Of a stretch of DNA of 64,000 nucleotides, positions 7,681 through 15,884 are shown in pieces. The notes under the pieces are model-generated. The model saw only the letters and a list, made by a program, of their open reading frames with translations. It was not told where the DNA came from and ran no database searches. The position numbers and the translations under genes are program-made. Position 1 is the first letter of the stretch, and every line of letters begins with the position of its first letter. This DNA is from JALYUS01 sp038231255 (GTDB lineage: Bacteria > Chloroflexota > Chloroflexia > Thermomicrobiales > JALYUS01): contig JBBRLR010000008.1 in the NCBI GenBank assembly GCA_038231255.1, forward strand, positions 18,275 to 82,274, given 5' to 3'.

Positions 7681-8696
7681 CGTGTACCTCCAAGATGGAC
7701 GAAATAGGGTTCGGGCGGCGCGCCGAGGATCACCCGTGCGGCGTCAACGATGTCGGACAGGATGGCGGAGGCGGTCGGACGCGGCCCCGCGCCCTGCCCA
7801 ACGAGTAGCACCGGCCCGACGCGGTCGCCTGTCAGTTCGATGGCATTGTAATTCGCATTCGTCGAGCCGAGCGGGCTGCCCGCCGCCACGCGTGCCGGTG
7901 CGACCGAGAGTGACGCTACACCGTCCGCGAACGATCCTTGCGCGAGCAGTTTGATGACCTCGCCAGATGCCATTGCTTCCGCGATCTGCTCCGCCGACAC
8001 GCCACCAATGCCCGTGCGCGCGACGCTCTCCGGCGACACGGCGACACCGAAGCACGCTTGCGCCAGCACGCACGCCTTGTAGGTTGCGTCGAAGCCCTCG
8101 ACATCGGCGGTCGGGTCGGGTTCGGCATAGCCGAGGCGTTGCGCTTCGGCGAGCGCATCGGCATACGACGTGCCGTGCTCGGCCATCGCGCTGAGGATGA
8201 AATTCGTCGTGCCATTGATGATGCCCCGGAAGGCGGTGATCGCGTTCGCCGCCTGTATCTGCCGGAGCGCGGCGAAGAGCGGGATGCCGCCGCCGACGGA
8301 CGCCTCGCAGAGGATCGGCACGCGTCGCGCTACCGCCAATGGGAAGAGCGCGCCGCCGTGCTTCGCCAACGTCTCCTTGTTCGCGGTGACGATAGGCTTC
8401 CCCGCTCGCAGCGCGCGATCAATCAGCGTATGGGCCGGTTCCTCGCCGCCGAGCACTTCGACGACGATCTGGACGGCGGGATCGTCAATCACCGCCGCGC
8501 CATCGGTTCGGATCAGGTCGGGTGACAGATCGGCGCGCGCGGCACGCTCCGGCCCGCGCTCGAAGACCGCCGCGATCCGCACCGGGCGACCGAGCCTGTG
8601 TATGACGTGCCGCTCCTGCTCCGCCACCGCCCGCGCGACCGCCGTCCCGACCGTCCCCAACCCCAACAACCCGACGCCAATTGGCGCAATACTCAC
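7677..8696 (-). CDS. hom: Homoserine dehydrogenase
   Basis: 339 residues. It reduces aspartate semialdehyde to homoserine, the branch leading to threonine, methionine and isoleucine. N-terminal Rossmann GLLGLGTVGTAV, catalytic-domain IVTANKETLAKHG (Lys), EASVGGGIPL, GIINGTTNFIL and DPTADVEGFDATYK are all present. It ends after the catalytic domain, so the C-terminal ACT domain that gives threonine feedback in longer homologues is absent. First gene of the hom-HAD-methyltransferase operon; no thrB, thrC or aspartokinase gene is nearby. Confidence 0.92.
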   Translation of the reverse strand: MSIAPIGVGLLGLGTVGTAVARAVAEQERHVIHRLGRPVRIAAVFERGPERAARADLSPDLIRTDGAAVIDDPAVQIVVEVLGGEEPAHTLIDRALRAGKPIVTANKETLAKHGGALFPLAVARRVPILCEASVGGGIPLFAALRQIQAANAITAFRGIINGTTNFILSAMAEHGTSYADALAEAQRLGYAEPDPTADVEGFDATYKACVLAQACFGVAVSPESVARTGIGGVSAEQIAEAMASGEVIKLLAQGSFADGVASLSVAPARVAAGSPLGSTNANYNAIELTGDRVGPVLLVGQGAGPRPTASAILSDIVDAARVILGAPPEPYFVHLGGTR

Positions 8697-8776
8697 CCGC
8701 AGCCTCCCTCACGCACGGCAACCACCGCCGCGCCGCAGGATACCATATCCTGCGCCACCTTCGTGGCACGTCGTGC

Positions 8777-8838
8777 GGTAGCGTAGGCTTCAGCCTGCAT
8801 CCCTTCTCGCTGTCGCAGGTTGGAAAGCCTACGCTACC
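8777..8838. repeat. Dispersed inverted repeat, family A
   Basis: GGTAGCGTAGGCTTCAGCC and the outer arm AAGCCTACGCTACC enclose about 30 bases. The element fills most of the 143-base gap between the start of hom and the end of the epimerase gene, ending two bases from the epimerase stop codon. Confidence 0.8.
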
Positions 8839-8839
8839 A

Positions 8840-9844
8840 TCAATACGGGTGATTGCGTAGCCAGTCGCGGTAGTCGGTCAGATGCGCGGCGAGGTCGTCG
8901 TTGAGGGCGAAGCCGAGGTCGCGTTCGAAGCGGGCCATGGCGAGCGGGCCGCGCCGGACGCTGATGCCGACAGGGATCGTCGCTTCGTCGGGTGAGACGA
9001 AGCGATAGCGCGCCTCTGGGATCGCTGTTTGCATCGCCGCGAGGATTTCCGGCAGCGTGTAGCCCCGACCCGCGCCGAGGTTGTAGATGCGGTGGGTCAG
9101 GCGCTCCGCGTGGAGGATGGCGACGACGGCGCGGGCAACTTCGGCGGCGGCAGTCACGTCGCGGGTCAGGCCATCGTCGTGGACGCGGATTTCCTCGCCC
9201 GCGAGCGCGGCACGCAGCAGCCCATAGAGAATGCTCATCGCCTCCCGCGCGCCGGTGGGACGCTCCAACGGGCCGAAGAGCGCGGCGGGGCGGACGGCGA
9301 CGACATCCATGCTGTAGCCCTGCACCGCGTGCGCCATCAAACGCTCAACCGACTGCTTGGAGACGGCGTATGCGCTCGTGTCGCGCCACGGGGCATCCTC
9401 GGTCAGTGGCGAACCGTCGTTCGCGGCGTAGACCGATGACGAACTGAAGACGACCGTCCGCCGCACGCCGTACTCGCGGGCGAGATCAAGCGCGTTCGCC
9501 GTGCCGAGCACATTGACGCCGATCGTTTCCCGCATCCCGGCCGCTTCTGCCGCCGCATTCGGCGTGAGCGCCGCCGCATGGATAAGATGCGTGATCGCGT
9601 GCCCGCTCGCCACACGGAAAAGCGCGCCGTAGTCCGTCACATCCGCCGCGACCCAGGTGACACGACCGGCCCGCTCCGGGTCGCGGTCGAGGAAGGCGCG
9701 TACCGTTGCGTCCGGCGCGCGGCGATCCACGGCCACAACCGGGCGGCTCGCCGCCGCTTCCCACACGAGGTGGGGGCCGAGAAACCCCGTCGCGCCCGTG
9801 ACAAGCGTTGTGCCTATTCCCGCCAATGTTTCCACCTTCGTCAT
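8840..9844 (-). CDS. NAD-dependent epimerase/dehydratase (extended SDR)
   Basis: 334 residues. TTLVTGATGFLGPHL is the glycine-rich NAD site, VVAVDRR ends strand 2, HAAALTPNAAAE follows, and the catalytic Ser and YxxxK appear as SSSSVYA and SAYAVSKQSVE; VRPAALFGPLERP and YNLGAGRGYTL complete the nucleotide-sugar epimerase pattern. The ATG at 9844 places the dinucleotide motif near the N-terminus. An ATG at 9862 with a weak AAGG upstream is an alternative; longer starts would run into a repeat. Likely acts on a UDP- or GDP-sugar; substrate not resolvable. Confidence 0.82.
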   Translation of the reverse strand: MTKVETLAGIGTTLVTGATGFLGPHLVWEAAASRPVVAVDRRAPDATVRAFLDRDPERAGRVTWVAADVTDYGALFRVASGHAITHLIHAAALTPNAAAEAAGMRETIGVNVLGTANALDLAREYGVRRTVVFSSSSVYAANDGSPLTEDAPWRDTSAYAVSKQSVERLMAHAVQGYSMDVVAVRPAALFGPLERPTGAREAMSILYGLLRAALAGEEIRVHDDGLTRDVTAAAEVARAVVAILHAERLTHRIYNLGAGRGYTLPEILAAMQTAIPEARYRFVSPDEATIPVGISVRRGPLAMARFERDLGFALNDDLAAHLTDYRDWLRNHPY

Positions 9845-9924
9845 ACCATAAATTCTGTACATTCTGGTATTTTTACCTTCAATAGCCGATTGGGGTGAGG
9901 AGTGGTGCGCTTGGAGCGGATAAT

Positions 9925-9988
9925 GCATGGTGGAGCAGGCCTCAGCCTGTCGGCCCGGGAATGCAGGCTGAAGCCTACTCCACTATGC
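9925..9988. repeat. Dispersed inverted repeat, family A variant
   Basis: Arms GTGGAGCAGGCCTCAGCCTG (9930-9949) and CAGGCTGAAGCCTACTCCAC (9964-9983) pair with two mismatches, and the pairing extends outwards through GCAT/ATGC. GTAGCG of the main family is replaced by GTGGAG in both arms, a compensated change that preserves the stem. Confidence 0.8.
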
Positions 9989-9995
9989 ACTATCG

Positions 9996-11201
9996 CTAAT
10001 GCGGCGCCGACGCGACGGTCTCACCAACATCGTCTACATATGGGTGTGCGGGCTGGATCAAATTCCCTGTGGCGAAGCGAACGAGCGGGAATGGCTGCGC
10101 CGCGTCGGGCTGCGCGCCGGTCGCCGCCCAGGTCGCCATCACATTGCCGACGTACGGGCCACTCTTGAAGCCGCTGCCGCTGAACCCGGCAGCGAGGAAC
10201 AAGCCGTCCGCGCCGAGGTTCGCTTCCAGGATCGGGCAATGATCGGGCGTCATGTCGAGGATGCCCGCCCAGTCCCGCGTCACGACCGCGCCCTCCATGT
10301 CCGGGATGCGCCGCGCAATCGTCTGTTTGGAGTCGGCGACGATTGTGGCGTCCGCACGCTCGTCGTACTGATCGGCGGAGGGCACGAGCCGCGACCGCTG
10401 GCGGACGCCGATCAACGTCTCCGTCGCCCCATACGGGCGAAAATAGGAGCCGAGCACCGTATCAATGAAGACCATGTGACCGTCCGCGCCGGTCGGCAGC
10501 GCGCCCTGCCGCCGAAAAAGGACGACCTGCGTGCGATGCGGCACGATGGGCAGTTCCACCCCGATCTGCGCGAAGAGCGGCACGCCCCAGACGCCCGCGC
10601 AGACGATCACCAGTGGCGCGTCGAAATCGCCGTTGTCCGTCGCGACGCCCGTCACGTTGCCTCCGCTCGTGCGGAGCGCGGTGACGGTCGTGCCGGTGAC
10701 GATTTCCGCGCCGAGCCGTTCCGCCGCCTGCGCGAACGAACGGGCCGTGTCGCCCGGCATCGCGCACCCCGAATCCGGCTCGTACGCGCAGGCGGTCAGA
10801 TCGTCCGTGTCCACCCACGGTTGCAGGCGGCGGACATCGTCGCCATTGAGGATGCACGTATTGACGCCGATCTGCTGGAGCATCCGCACGTTCGCGTGGA
10901 GGGCGGGGACATTGCGCGGCGAGACCGTCTGGATAAAGCCCGTCCGGGCGAAACCGGGATCGCCGACGCCGACGCGGTGCCGCCAGTCTCGGAAATAGGG
11001 CAGACTCTCGTTCGCCAGCCGCGCCTCATATGGGTTCGTGTAGTGCATGCGGACGAGGCCGCCGGACTTGCCCGTGCTCGCGCCCGCGATCTCGCCGCGA
11101 TCGAGCAGGATTGTCTTGACGCCGCGCTCCGCGAGGTGAAAGGCCGTGCTCGTCCCGTTCACGCCACCGCCAACGACGATTGCCTCCGCTGTCCGTGCCA
11201 T
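9996..11201 (-). CDS. FAD-dependent amine/amino-acid oxidoreductase (DAO family)
   Basis: 401 residues, start supported by AAAGGAG seven bases upstream. The N-terminus AIVVGGGVNGTSTAFHL is the FAD Rossmann motif followed by TILLDRG, and the C-terminal GLFLAAGFSGSGFKSGP is the matching FAD-contact segment of the D-amino-acid oxidase/sarcosine oxidase/glycine oxidase family. The reaction is flavin-linked oxidation of an amine or amino acid such as sarcosine or a D-amino acid, probably in the cytoplasm. It follows the Gfo/Idh and MFS genes on the same strand with a 27-base gap, so it may belong to that catabolic operon. Confidence 0.8.
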   Translation of the reverse strand: MARTAEAIVVGGGVNGTSTAFHLAERGVKTILLDRGEIAGASTGKSGGLVRMHYTNPYEARLANESLPYFRDWRHRVGVGDPGFARTGFIQTVSPRNVPALHANVRMLQQIGVNTCILNGDDVRRLQPWVDTDDLTACAYEPDSGCAMPGDTARSFAQAAERLGAEIVTGTTVTALRTSGGNVTGVATDNGDFDAPLVIVCAGVWGVPLFAQIGVELPIVPHRTQVVLFRRQGALPTGADGHMVFIDTVLGSYFRPYGATETLIGVRQRSRLVPSADQYDERADATIVADSKQTIARRIPDMEGAVVTRDWAGILDMTPDHCPILEANLGADGLFLAAGFSGSGFKSGPYVGNVMATWAATGAQPDAAQPFPLVRFATGNLIQPAHPYVDDVGETVASAPH

Positions 11202-11224
11202 GGGTCGCTCCTTTCGGTCGCTTC

Positions 11225-11237
11225 AGGACTAAGGACT
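11225..11237. repeat. Dispersed repeat, family E half-element
   Basis: AGGACTAAGGACT, matching the arms of the inverted repeat at 55448-55520. On the minus strand it reads AGTCCTTAGTCCT and contains the last codons and TAG stop of the Gfo/Idh gene. Confidence 0.6.
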
Positions 11238-12383
11238 CCGGGTGCCCACTGGGCGGCATAAAGACTGAGGATGACGCGCTTCGATCCTCGCGTGTGTAGT
11301 CGCGTTTGACAGGATTGGGATGCCGAATGTGACGGCGAAGGAAGGGACATGAACGCGCAGGCCCTGTTCGGCAGACATTTCGATGGCCGCCGCGACGATC
11401 ATCGTTTGCAGGTGATCTTCGACGCTCGGCGCGCGGCTGTCGCCGGTGCGGAAATCGTGCAGGATGGCGCGCAACAGCAGCCGCACATCGTCCATGAATG
11501 GCTCCTGCACCGGCAAGGGTACGTATTCCATCGCCTCCGTGCCGTCGTGGACGATATGCAGTCCGTCGAAAAGCGCGGTCTGCACCAGCGCGCCGTGTGT
11601 GCAGTCTGTCCGCCAGATGAATGAATCGCGCACCGTGCGGGCGGACCAGGTACCGGTGTACTGAACAGTCATCCCATTCGCCAGCGTCAAGGTCGCGCAG
11701 ACGGTCGCATCGTCGGCGTAATCACTCCACGGCGGGTTGCTCGTCGTGGCGGAGATGTCCATCACCTCAGTAGCGTAGACATGGCGGATGAGATCGAGAT
11801 GGTGAACGGACTGCTCCCAAAGCATCGGCTGTCGCATCGCCAGCGGGTACTTGTTCAGTCCCGATGACCAGCCGTTGCGATTGCGCCAGTAGGTTAGATG
11901 CGCCAGTCCGGGTGCACCAAGTTCGCCACGTTGGATGATGGTACGTGTCGCAACAGTCGTCGCTGCATAGCGGAAGTTCATCGCGACGAAGCAGCGTTGT
12001 CCAGTATTACGACAATGCTCGGCGATTGCCGCCGCGTCCGTGACCGACACCGCGAGCGGTTTCTCCACGAGCAGCGCACAACCCGCATCCACAAGTGCAA
12101 TGCAGAGTGTGCGTCGTTCCATCGGCGGCGTCGCGACGACAGCAATAACGGGATCAACCGCAGCCAGCGCATCGTCGTGGCGCGCGAAACAGCGGGCGTC
12201 CGACCCGAACGTGTCGCGCACCCACCGCCGCGCCGCCGGATCGGGGTCAACGTAGCCGACGACCTGCACACCCGGTTCGCCCGCGAGCACGCGCGCCCAC
12301 ATACGCCCGCGCACGCCGACACCGACAAGCAATATCGGAACGGATTGGTGCGGGGAGCGCGCGTTTCGCGTCTCACTCTCCAT
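11229..12383 (-). CDS. Gfo/Idh/MocA family oxidoreductase
   Basis: 384 residues. N-terminal PILLVGVGVRGRMWA binds NAD(P); VIAVVATPP and LVEKPLAVS (the EKP motif, with the catalytic Lys) are diagnostic; WEQSVHHLDLIRHV carries the conserved His/Asp helix. The family oxidises or reduces sugars, inositols and related polyols. An in-frame TTG two codons earlier sits better behind AGGAA, so the true start may be 12389. It follows the MFS gene by fewer than 25 bases, suggesting uptake and oxidation of one sugar or polyol. The final Ser-Pro-stop is encoded in a dispersed repeat. Confidence 0.83.
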   Translation of the reverse strand: MESETRNARSPHQSVPILLVGVGVRGRMWARVLAGEPGVQVVGYVDPDPAARRWVRDTFGSDARCFARHDDALAAVDPVIAVVATPPMERRTLCIALVDAGCALLVEKPLAVSVTDAAAIAEHCRNTGQRCFVAMNFRYAATTVATRTIIQRGELGAPGLAHLTYWRNRNGWSSGLNKYPLAMRQPMLWEQSVHHLDLIRHVYATEVMDISATTSNPPWSDYADDATVCATLTLANGMTVQYTGTWSARTVRDSFIWRTDCTHGALVQTALFDGLHIVHDGTEAMEYVPLPVQEPFMDDVRLLLRAILHDFRTGDSRAPSVEDHLQTMIVAAAIEMSAEQGLRVHVPSFAVTFGIPILSNATTHARIEARHPQSLCRPVGTRSP

Positions 12384-12406
12384 TCTCAAAACAGATTCCT
12401 GTTCCC

Positions 12407-13744
12407 CTAATCACTGGCGGTGACGACCGGGATGGAAGGGATACTGCCGGTCGTCGCGATGCCCGTACCGCCGCCCCCTCCGCCCGCTTCCGCGACGGCT
12501 TCCGCCTCGGCGACATCGTTGATATCGGCCATGCGCGCGTTGTCCGCCGCAATGCGGGCGGCGGAGCGCTGCGTCTCGGGGTTGAGGCGGCGCGTGACGA
12601 AGAACGTGAAACTGGCGAAGACGCAGGCGATCAGGAACGGGATCTGGTAGCCGACGAAGTTGAGGATGATGCCAGTCGTGATCGGGACGACAATCGCCGC
12701 CGCGTGCTGCATGGTCACGCCCATCGCGAGGCTCGGCGCGACCTCGTCCGCGACGGCGACTTTGCGCAGATAGGTCGCCGCGCCGATCGGCGACAGCGGC
12801 ATGACGAACGAGTACATCACGTAGCACACGCAGGCAATCACGACATTGTTCGCCAGCGCGTACCCGCCGAGGGCGACGACATAGGCGACGTTGATGATCG
12901 AAAGCATCCGCCGCTCGCCGTGCATGTCAATCATCCGGCCAACCCACGGGCCGGACACCATGCTCGCGAAGGTCACGGCGATCAGTACGCCGGAGATTTG
13001 CGCCACGCTGAGGTGGTAGCGATGGACGAGCACCCAGAGGCCGAACGAGAAAAAGACCTGCTGCCGCCCGCCGTCGAGCAGGCTCAGGTAATAGTAGTAC
13101 CGATATTCGCGCTTCAGGACGATCCGATCGCGTTTCGCCGCCTGCGCGCGCACCTCACCGTCGTGCAGGTGCGGGAAGCCGAAAATTGCCACCGCCGCGA
13201 GGAGCGCGACGATGCCGAGTACGACGAAACTCTGCCGGTAGATGCCCGGATGGAAGTGGAATACGACCAGAATGATGACCAGCGCGGTCAGCGAACCGCC
13301 CTGGCTGATCGCGGCCATCCGCCCAAGGATGCTGCCGCTCTTCGCTTCCGTCGTCAAGCTCAATCCGAGCGAATACTGTGTTTGCAGGACGGTGTGATAG
13401 CCCATGCTGGAGATGATTACCCACGGCGCGACCGTCCAGAAACTGTTCGACAGCCCGAAAAAGGTGTAGCCAACCGCGAGCAGAACGAGCGCGCCCGCCG
13501 TCAGGCGCTGGAGCGAGACGCGATAAAAGAGCGCGCTGACGAAAATTAGCAAAAAGCCCGGAATCTCGCGGATCGCGGTGATGTAGCCGAACTGCGGCCC
13601 CGCGAGATGGAGGACGCTCTCGAAGTAGTTCGTGACGATGTTCTGCTGCGCGTTCAGCGCGAAGCCGTACAGGGCGGCCATCGTCGAGAGCATAATGAAA
13701 CCGCGCCCCACCGGTGTCTGCCACATGCGCCGCACTTGTCGCAC
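12407..13744 (-). CDS. Major facilitator superfamily transporter
   Basis: About 445 residues with roughly twelve hydrophobic segments, e.g. FIMLSTMAALYGFAL, LLIFVSALFY, VIIACVCYVMYSFV and PFLIACVFASFTFFV, and a central hydrophilic loop. Between TM8 and TM9, GPWVGRMIDMHGERRML matches the MFS loop motif. The C-terminal tail contains an Ala/Glu stretch and six consecutive Gly. The GTG at 13744 is chosen for its upstream AAGGGGGA; a longer GTG start (13825) and an ATG at 13726 are possible. Placed directly before the Gfo/Idh gene; substrate probably a sugar or polyol (inference). Confidence 0.8.
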   Translation of the reverse strand: MRQVRRMWQTPVGRGFIMLSTMAALYGFALNAQQNIVTNYFESVLHLAGPQFGYITAIREIPGFLLIFVSALFYRVSLQRLTAGALVLLAVGYTFFGLSNSFWTVAPWVIISSMGYHTVLQTQYSLGLSLTTEAKSGSILGRMAAISQGGSLTALVIILVVFHFHPGIYRQSFVVLGIVALLAAVAIFGFPHLHDGEVRAQAAKRDRIVLKREYRYYYYLSLLDGGRQQVFFSFGLWVLVHRYHLSVAQISGVLIAVTFASMVSGPWVGRMIDMHGERRMLSIINVAYVVALGGYALANNVVIACVCYVMYSFVMPLSPIGAATYLRKVAVADEVAPSLAMGVTMQHAAAIVVPITTGIILNFVGYQIPFLIACVFASFTFFVTRRLNPETQRSAARIAADNARMADINDVAEAEAVAEAGGGGGGTGIATTGSIPSIPVVTASD

Positions 13745-13870
13745 GCCGTCCCCCTTGTCCCAGACACGCCGTGCGGCAAAGGCCGCACGGCACGCGCGAG
13801 TCGTCACGATACCAGAGCCTACCACCGCGCCGAAACACGTACAAGGCGATCCGAGACCGGGGGACGCCTG

Positions 13871-14200
13871 TTAGGGAATAGTGGTCTGTCGCTGCAGATG
13901 CGTTTGCTCCCAGACGAATAGTCGCTTCAGGAACGTGCGGAGGGCGAAGATCGCCGCGAAGAGGAGGATTTGCTGCCAGGTGACGAGCAGGAGCGTCTTC
14001 AGCAGTGTGCCCGCCACTTTGAAACTCAGCCCGGTCAGCACACCCTGCGCGACTAGCAGCCGCGCGGGCACGATGCCAGCGGTACGCGCGCGGAGCAGGG
14101 TCAGTAGCGCGGCGAGCACGTAGGCAACGATGATGAGCGACCCGCCCAACTCGATGATGCCCGCCCAGACGTCAATGCGAAGCGAATGCAGCGACGGCAT
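13871..14200 (-). CDS. DUF1622-like membrane protein
   Basis: 109 residues with an N-terminal periplasmic-to-membrane helix IIELGGSLIIVAYVLAALLTLL and two later helices; the segment ARLLVAQGVLTGLSFKVAGTLLKTLLLVTW and LRTFLKRLFVWEQ follow the pattern of DUF1622 proteins. ATG at 14200 preceded by AGGATAG; a longer frame exists but has no ribosome site. It starts five bases after the stop of a second DUF1622 gene, so the pair is an operon of divergent paralogues. Function unknown. Confidence 0.65.
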   Translation of the reverse strand: MPSLHSLRIDVWAGIIELGGSLIIVAYVLAALLTLLRARTAGIVPARLLVAQGVLTGLSFKVAGTLLKTLLLVTWQQILLFAAIFALRTFLKRLFVWEQTHLQRQTTIP

Positions 14201-14204
14201 GGGG

Positions 14205-14642
14205 CTATCCTGCCGCGCGATCCGCGACGGGCAGTGGGGCATCGGTCGGAACTGGGGAAGCCGTCGCGCTTCCCGCTCGCTGGCGCGCCGACGCTTTGTC
14301 AATCTCTTGTTGCAGGAAGTAATTCAGCGCGGTGCGCAGCACGGCAATCGCGGCAAGTTGACCGATCTCCTTCCATGTCGGCGCGATCGCCGTCCGCAAA
14401 ATATCGGCGGCGAGCTCGAATTCGAGCGCGACGGCGAGCCACCGCCCGAGCCGCAGCCGCACATTCTCCTTCTCGTCGGTCATCGTGTCCGCGCCCGACC
14501 CGCCGCCCATCCGATCGCCGCGAAAGAAGATCAGGAATGCGCGCAGCGTCGCCTCGATCGCCGCGATGCCGATAACGACCGCCGCCGCCGCCTCCACGCC
14601 CGCCGCCAGATACAATGTGATGGTCTTGAAGATGCCGAGCAT
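14205..14642 (-). CDS. DUF1622 family membrane protein
   Basis: 145 residues. After an N-terminal transmembrane helix (LYLAAGVEAAAAVVIGIAAI) the family core is clear: RLRLGRWLAVALEFELAADI, LRTAIAPTW, IGQLAAIAVLRTALNYFLQQE. DUF1622 proteins are small integral membrane proteins of unknown role, common in Actinobacteria and Chloroflexota. The start follows GGGGAG closely. Its neighbour downstream is a second, more diverged member; together they may form a hetero-oligomer (inference). Confidence 0.8.
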   Translation of the reverse strand: MLGIFKTITLYLAAGVEAAAAVVIGIAAIEATLRAFLIFFRGDRMGGGSGADTMTDEKENVRLRLGRWLAVALEFELAADILRTAIAPTWKEIGQLAAIAVLRTALNYFLQQEIDKASARQRAGSATASPVPTDAPLPVADRAAG

Positions 14643-14747
14643 ATTCTCCCCAGGTGCATGACTTTTCCGGCTGATAGCAAGCATCTGTAACCCGCTTGCC
14701 CCCCCAGACGCGATGAGCATGGTATCACTCTTGCATGAGGGGCGGTC

Positions 14748-15884
14748 ATGATTTACGCAGTCGCGCAGTCAAAGCAACAGCAATCGCACCGCCGGACGCA
14801 GTCGCCCGCGCCAATCGCCGATCCGGTCGGGTCGGCGCGGGCTGCCGGACTCCGCTATGTCAGCGACGCGAAACCGGGCATCGCGCGCAAGCGGGCGGGC
14901 AAGGGCTTCAGCTACCGCACGCCGGACGGCACGCTGATCCACGGCGCCGAAACGCTGCGGCGTATCCGCTCACTCGCCATCCCCCCAGCGTGGACGGATG
15001 TCTGGATTTGCCCGATCGCGAACGGCCACGTCCAGGCGACAGGCCGCGATGTCAAGGGGCGCAAGCAGTACCGCTATCACCCACTCTGGCATGAGGTCCG
15101 CGACGAGACCAAATACACGCGGATGATCGCCTTCGGCGAAGCCCTCCCCCGCATCCGCGCGCGGGTGGACGCAGACCTCGCGCGGCACGGACTGCCGCGT
15201 GAGAAAGTGCTCGCGACCGTCGTGCGCCTCCTCGAAACGACCTTCATCCGTGTCGGCAATGAGGAATACGCGAAGACCAACAACTCCTACGGCCTGACGA
15301 CGATGCGCAACGAGCACGTTGATGTTTCCGGCGGCACCGTCGAGTTCCATTTTCGCGGCAAGAGCGGCGTCGAGCACACCATCGGCATCAAAGACCCGCG
15401 TGTGGCACGGATCGTCAAGCGATGCAAGGAACTGCCCGGCGCCGAACTCTTCCAGTATCTCGATGACGACGGCGAGCGGCAAACGATTGATTCCGGCGAT
15501 GTGAACGGCTACCTCTACGAGATCACGGGCGAGCACTTCACCGCCAAGGACTTCCGCACCTGGGCAGGTACCCTGCTCGCCGCGATGGCGTTGCAAGGGT
15601 TCGAAACATTCGACAGTGAGACGCAGGCGAAGAAAAATATCATCGCGGCGATTGAACGGGTCGCGGAACGGCTCGGCAACACGCCCACGGTCTGCCGCAA
15701 ATGCTATGTCCATCCCGCCGTGCTCGACGGCTATCTGGAAGGGGCGATGCTCGAAGCGCTCAAACAGCGCACCGAGCAGGAAATCGCCGACGGGTTGCAC
15801 GGCCTGAAGCCCGAAGAGGCCGCCGTCCTTGCCTTCCTCCAGCAACGTCTCACGCAGGAGATGCAGGCGCGTCAGGGCGCTTGA
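14748..15884 (+). CDS. DNA topoisomerase IB
   Basis: 378 residues, the length of bacterial/poxvirus-type TopIB, which relaxes supercoils by a transient 3' phosphotyrosine. The active-site elements are visible: SLAIPPAWTDVWICP and GRDVKGRKQYRYHPLW in the N-terminal part, LLETTFIRVGNEEYAK (catalytic Arg region), TMRNEHVDV, FRGKSGVEH (Lys), DFRTWAGT (Arg) and VCRKCYVHPAVLDGYL with the nucleophilic Tyr. The start follows GAGGGGCGGTC. The 3' end overlaps the convergent rlmD gene by 35 bases. Confidence 0.9.
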   Translation: MIYAVAQSKQQQSHRRTQSPAPIADPVGSARAAGLRYVSDAKPGIARKRAGKGFSYRTPDGTLIHGAETLRRIRSLAIPPAWTDVWICPIANGHVQATGRDVKGRKQYRYHPLWHEVRDETKYTRMIAFGEALPRIRARVDADLARHGLPREKVLATVVRLLETTFIRVGNEEYAKTNNSYGLTTMRNEHVDVSGGTVEFHFRGKSGVEHTIGIKDPRVARIVKRCKELPGAELFQYLDDDGERQTIDSGDVNGYLYEITGEHFTAKDFRTWAGTLLAAMALQGFETFDSETQAKKNIIAAIERVAERLGNTPTVCRKCYVHPAVLDGYLEGAMLEALKQRTEQEIADGLHGLKPEEAAVLAFLQQRLTQEMQARQGA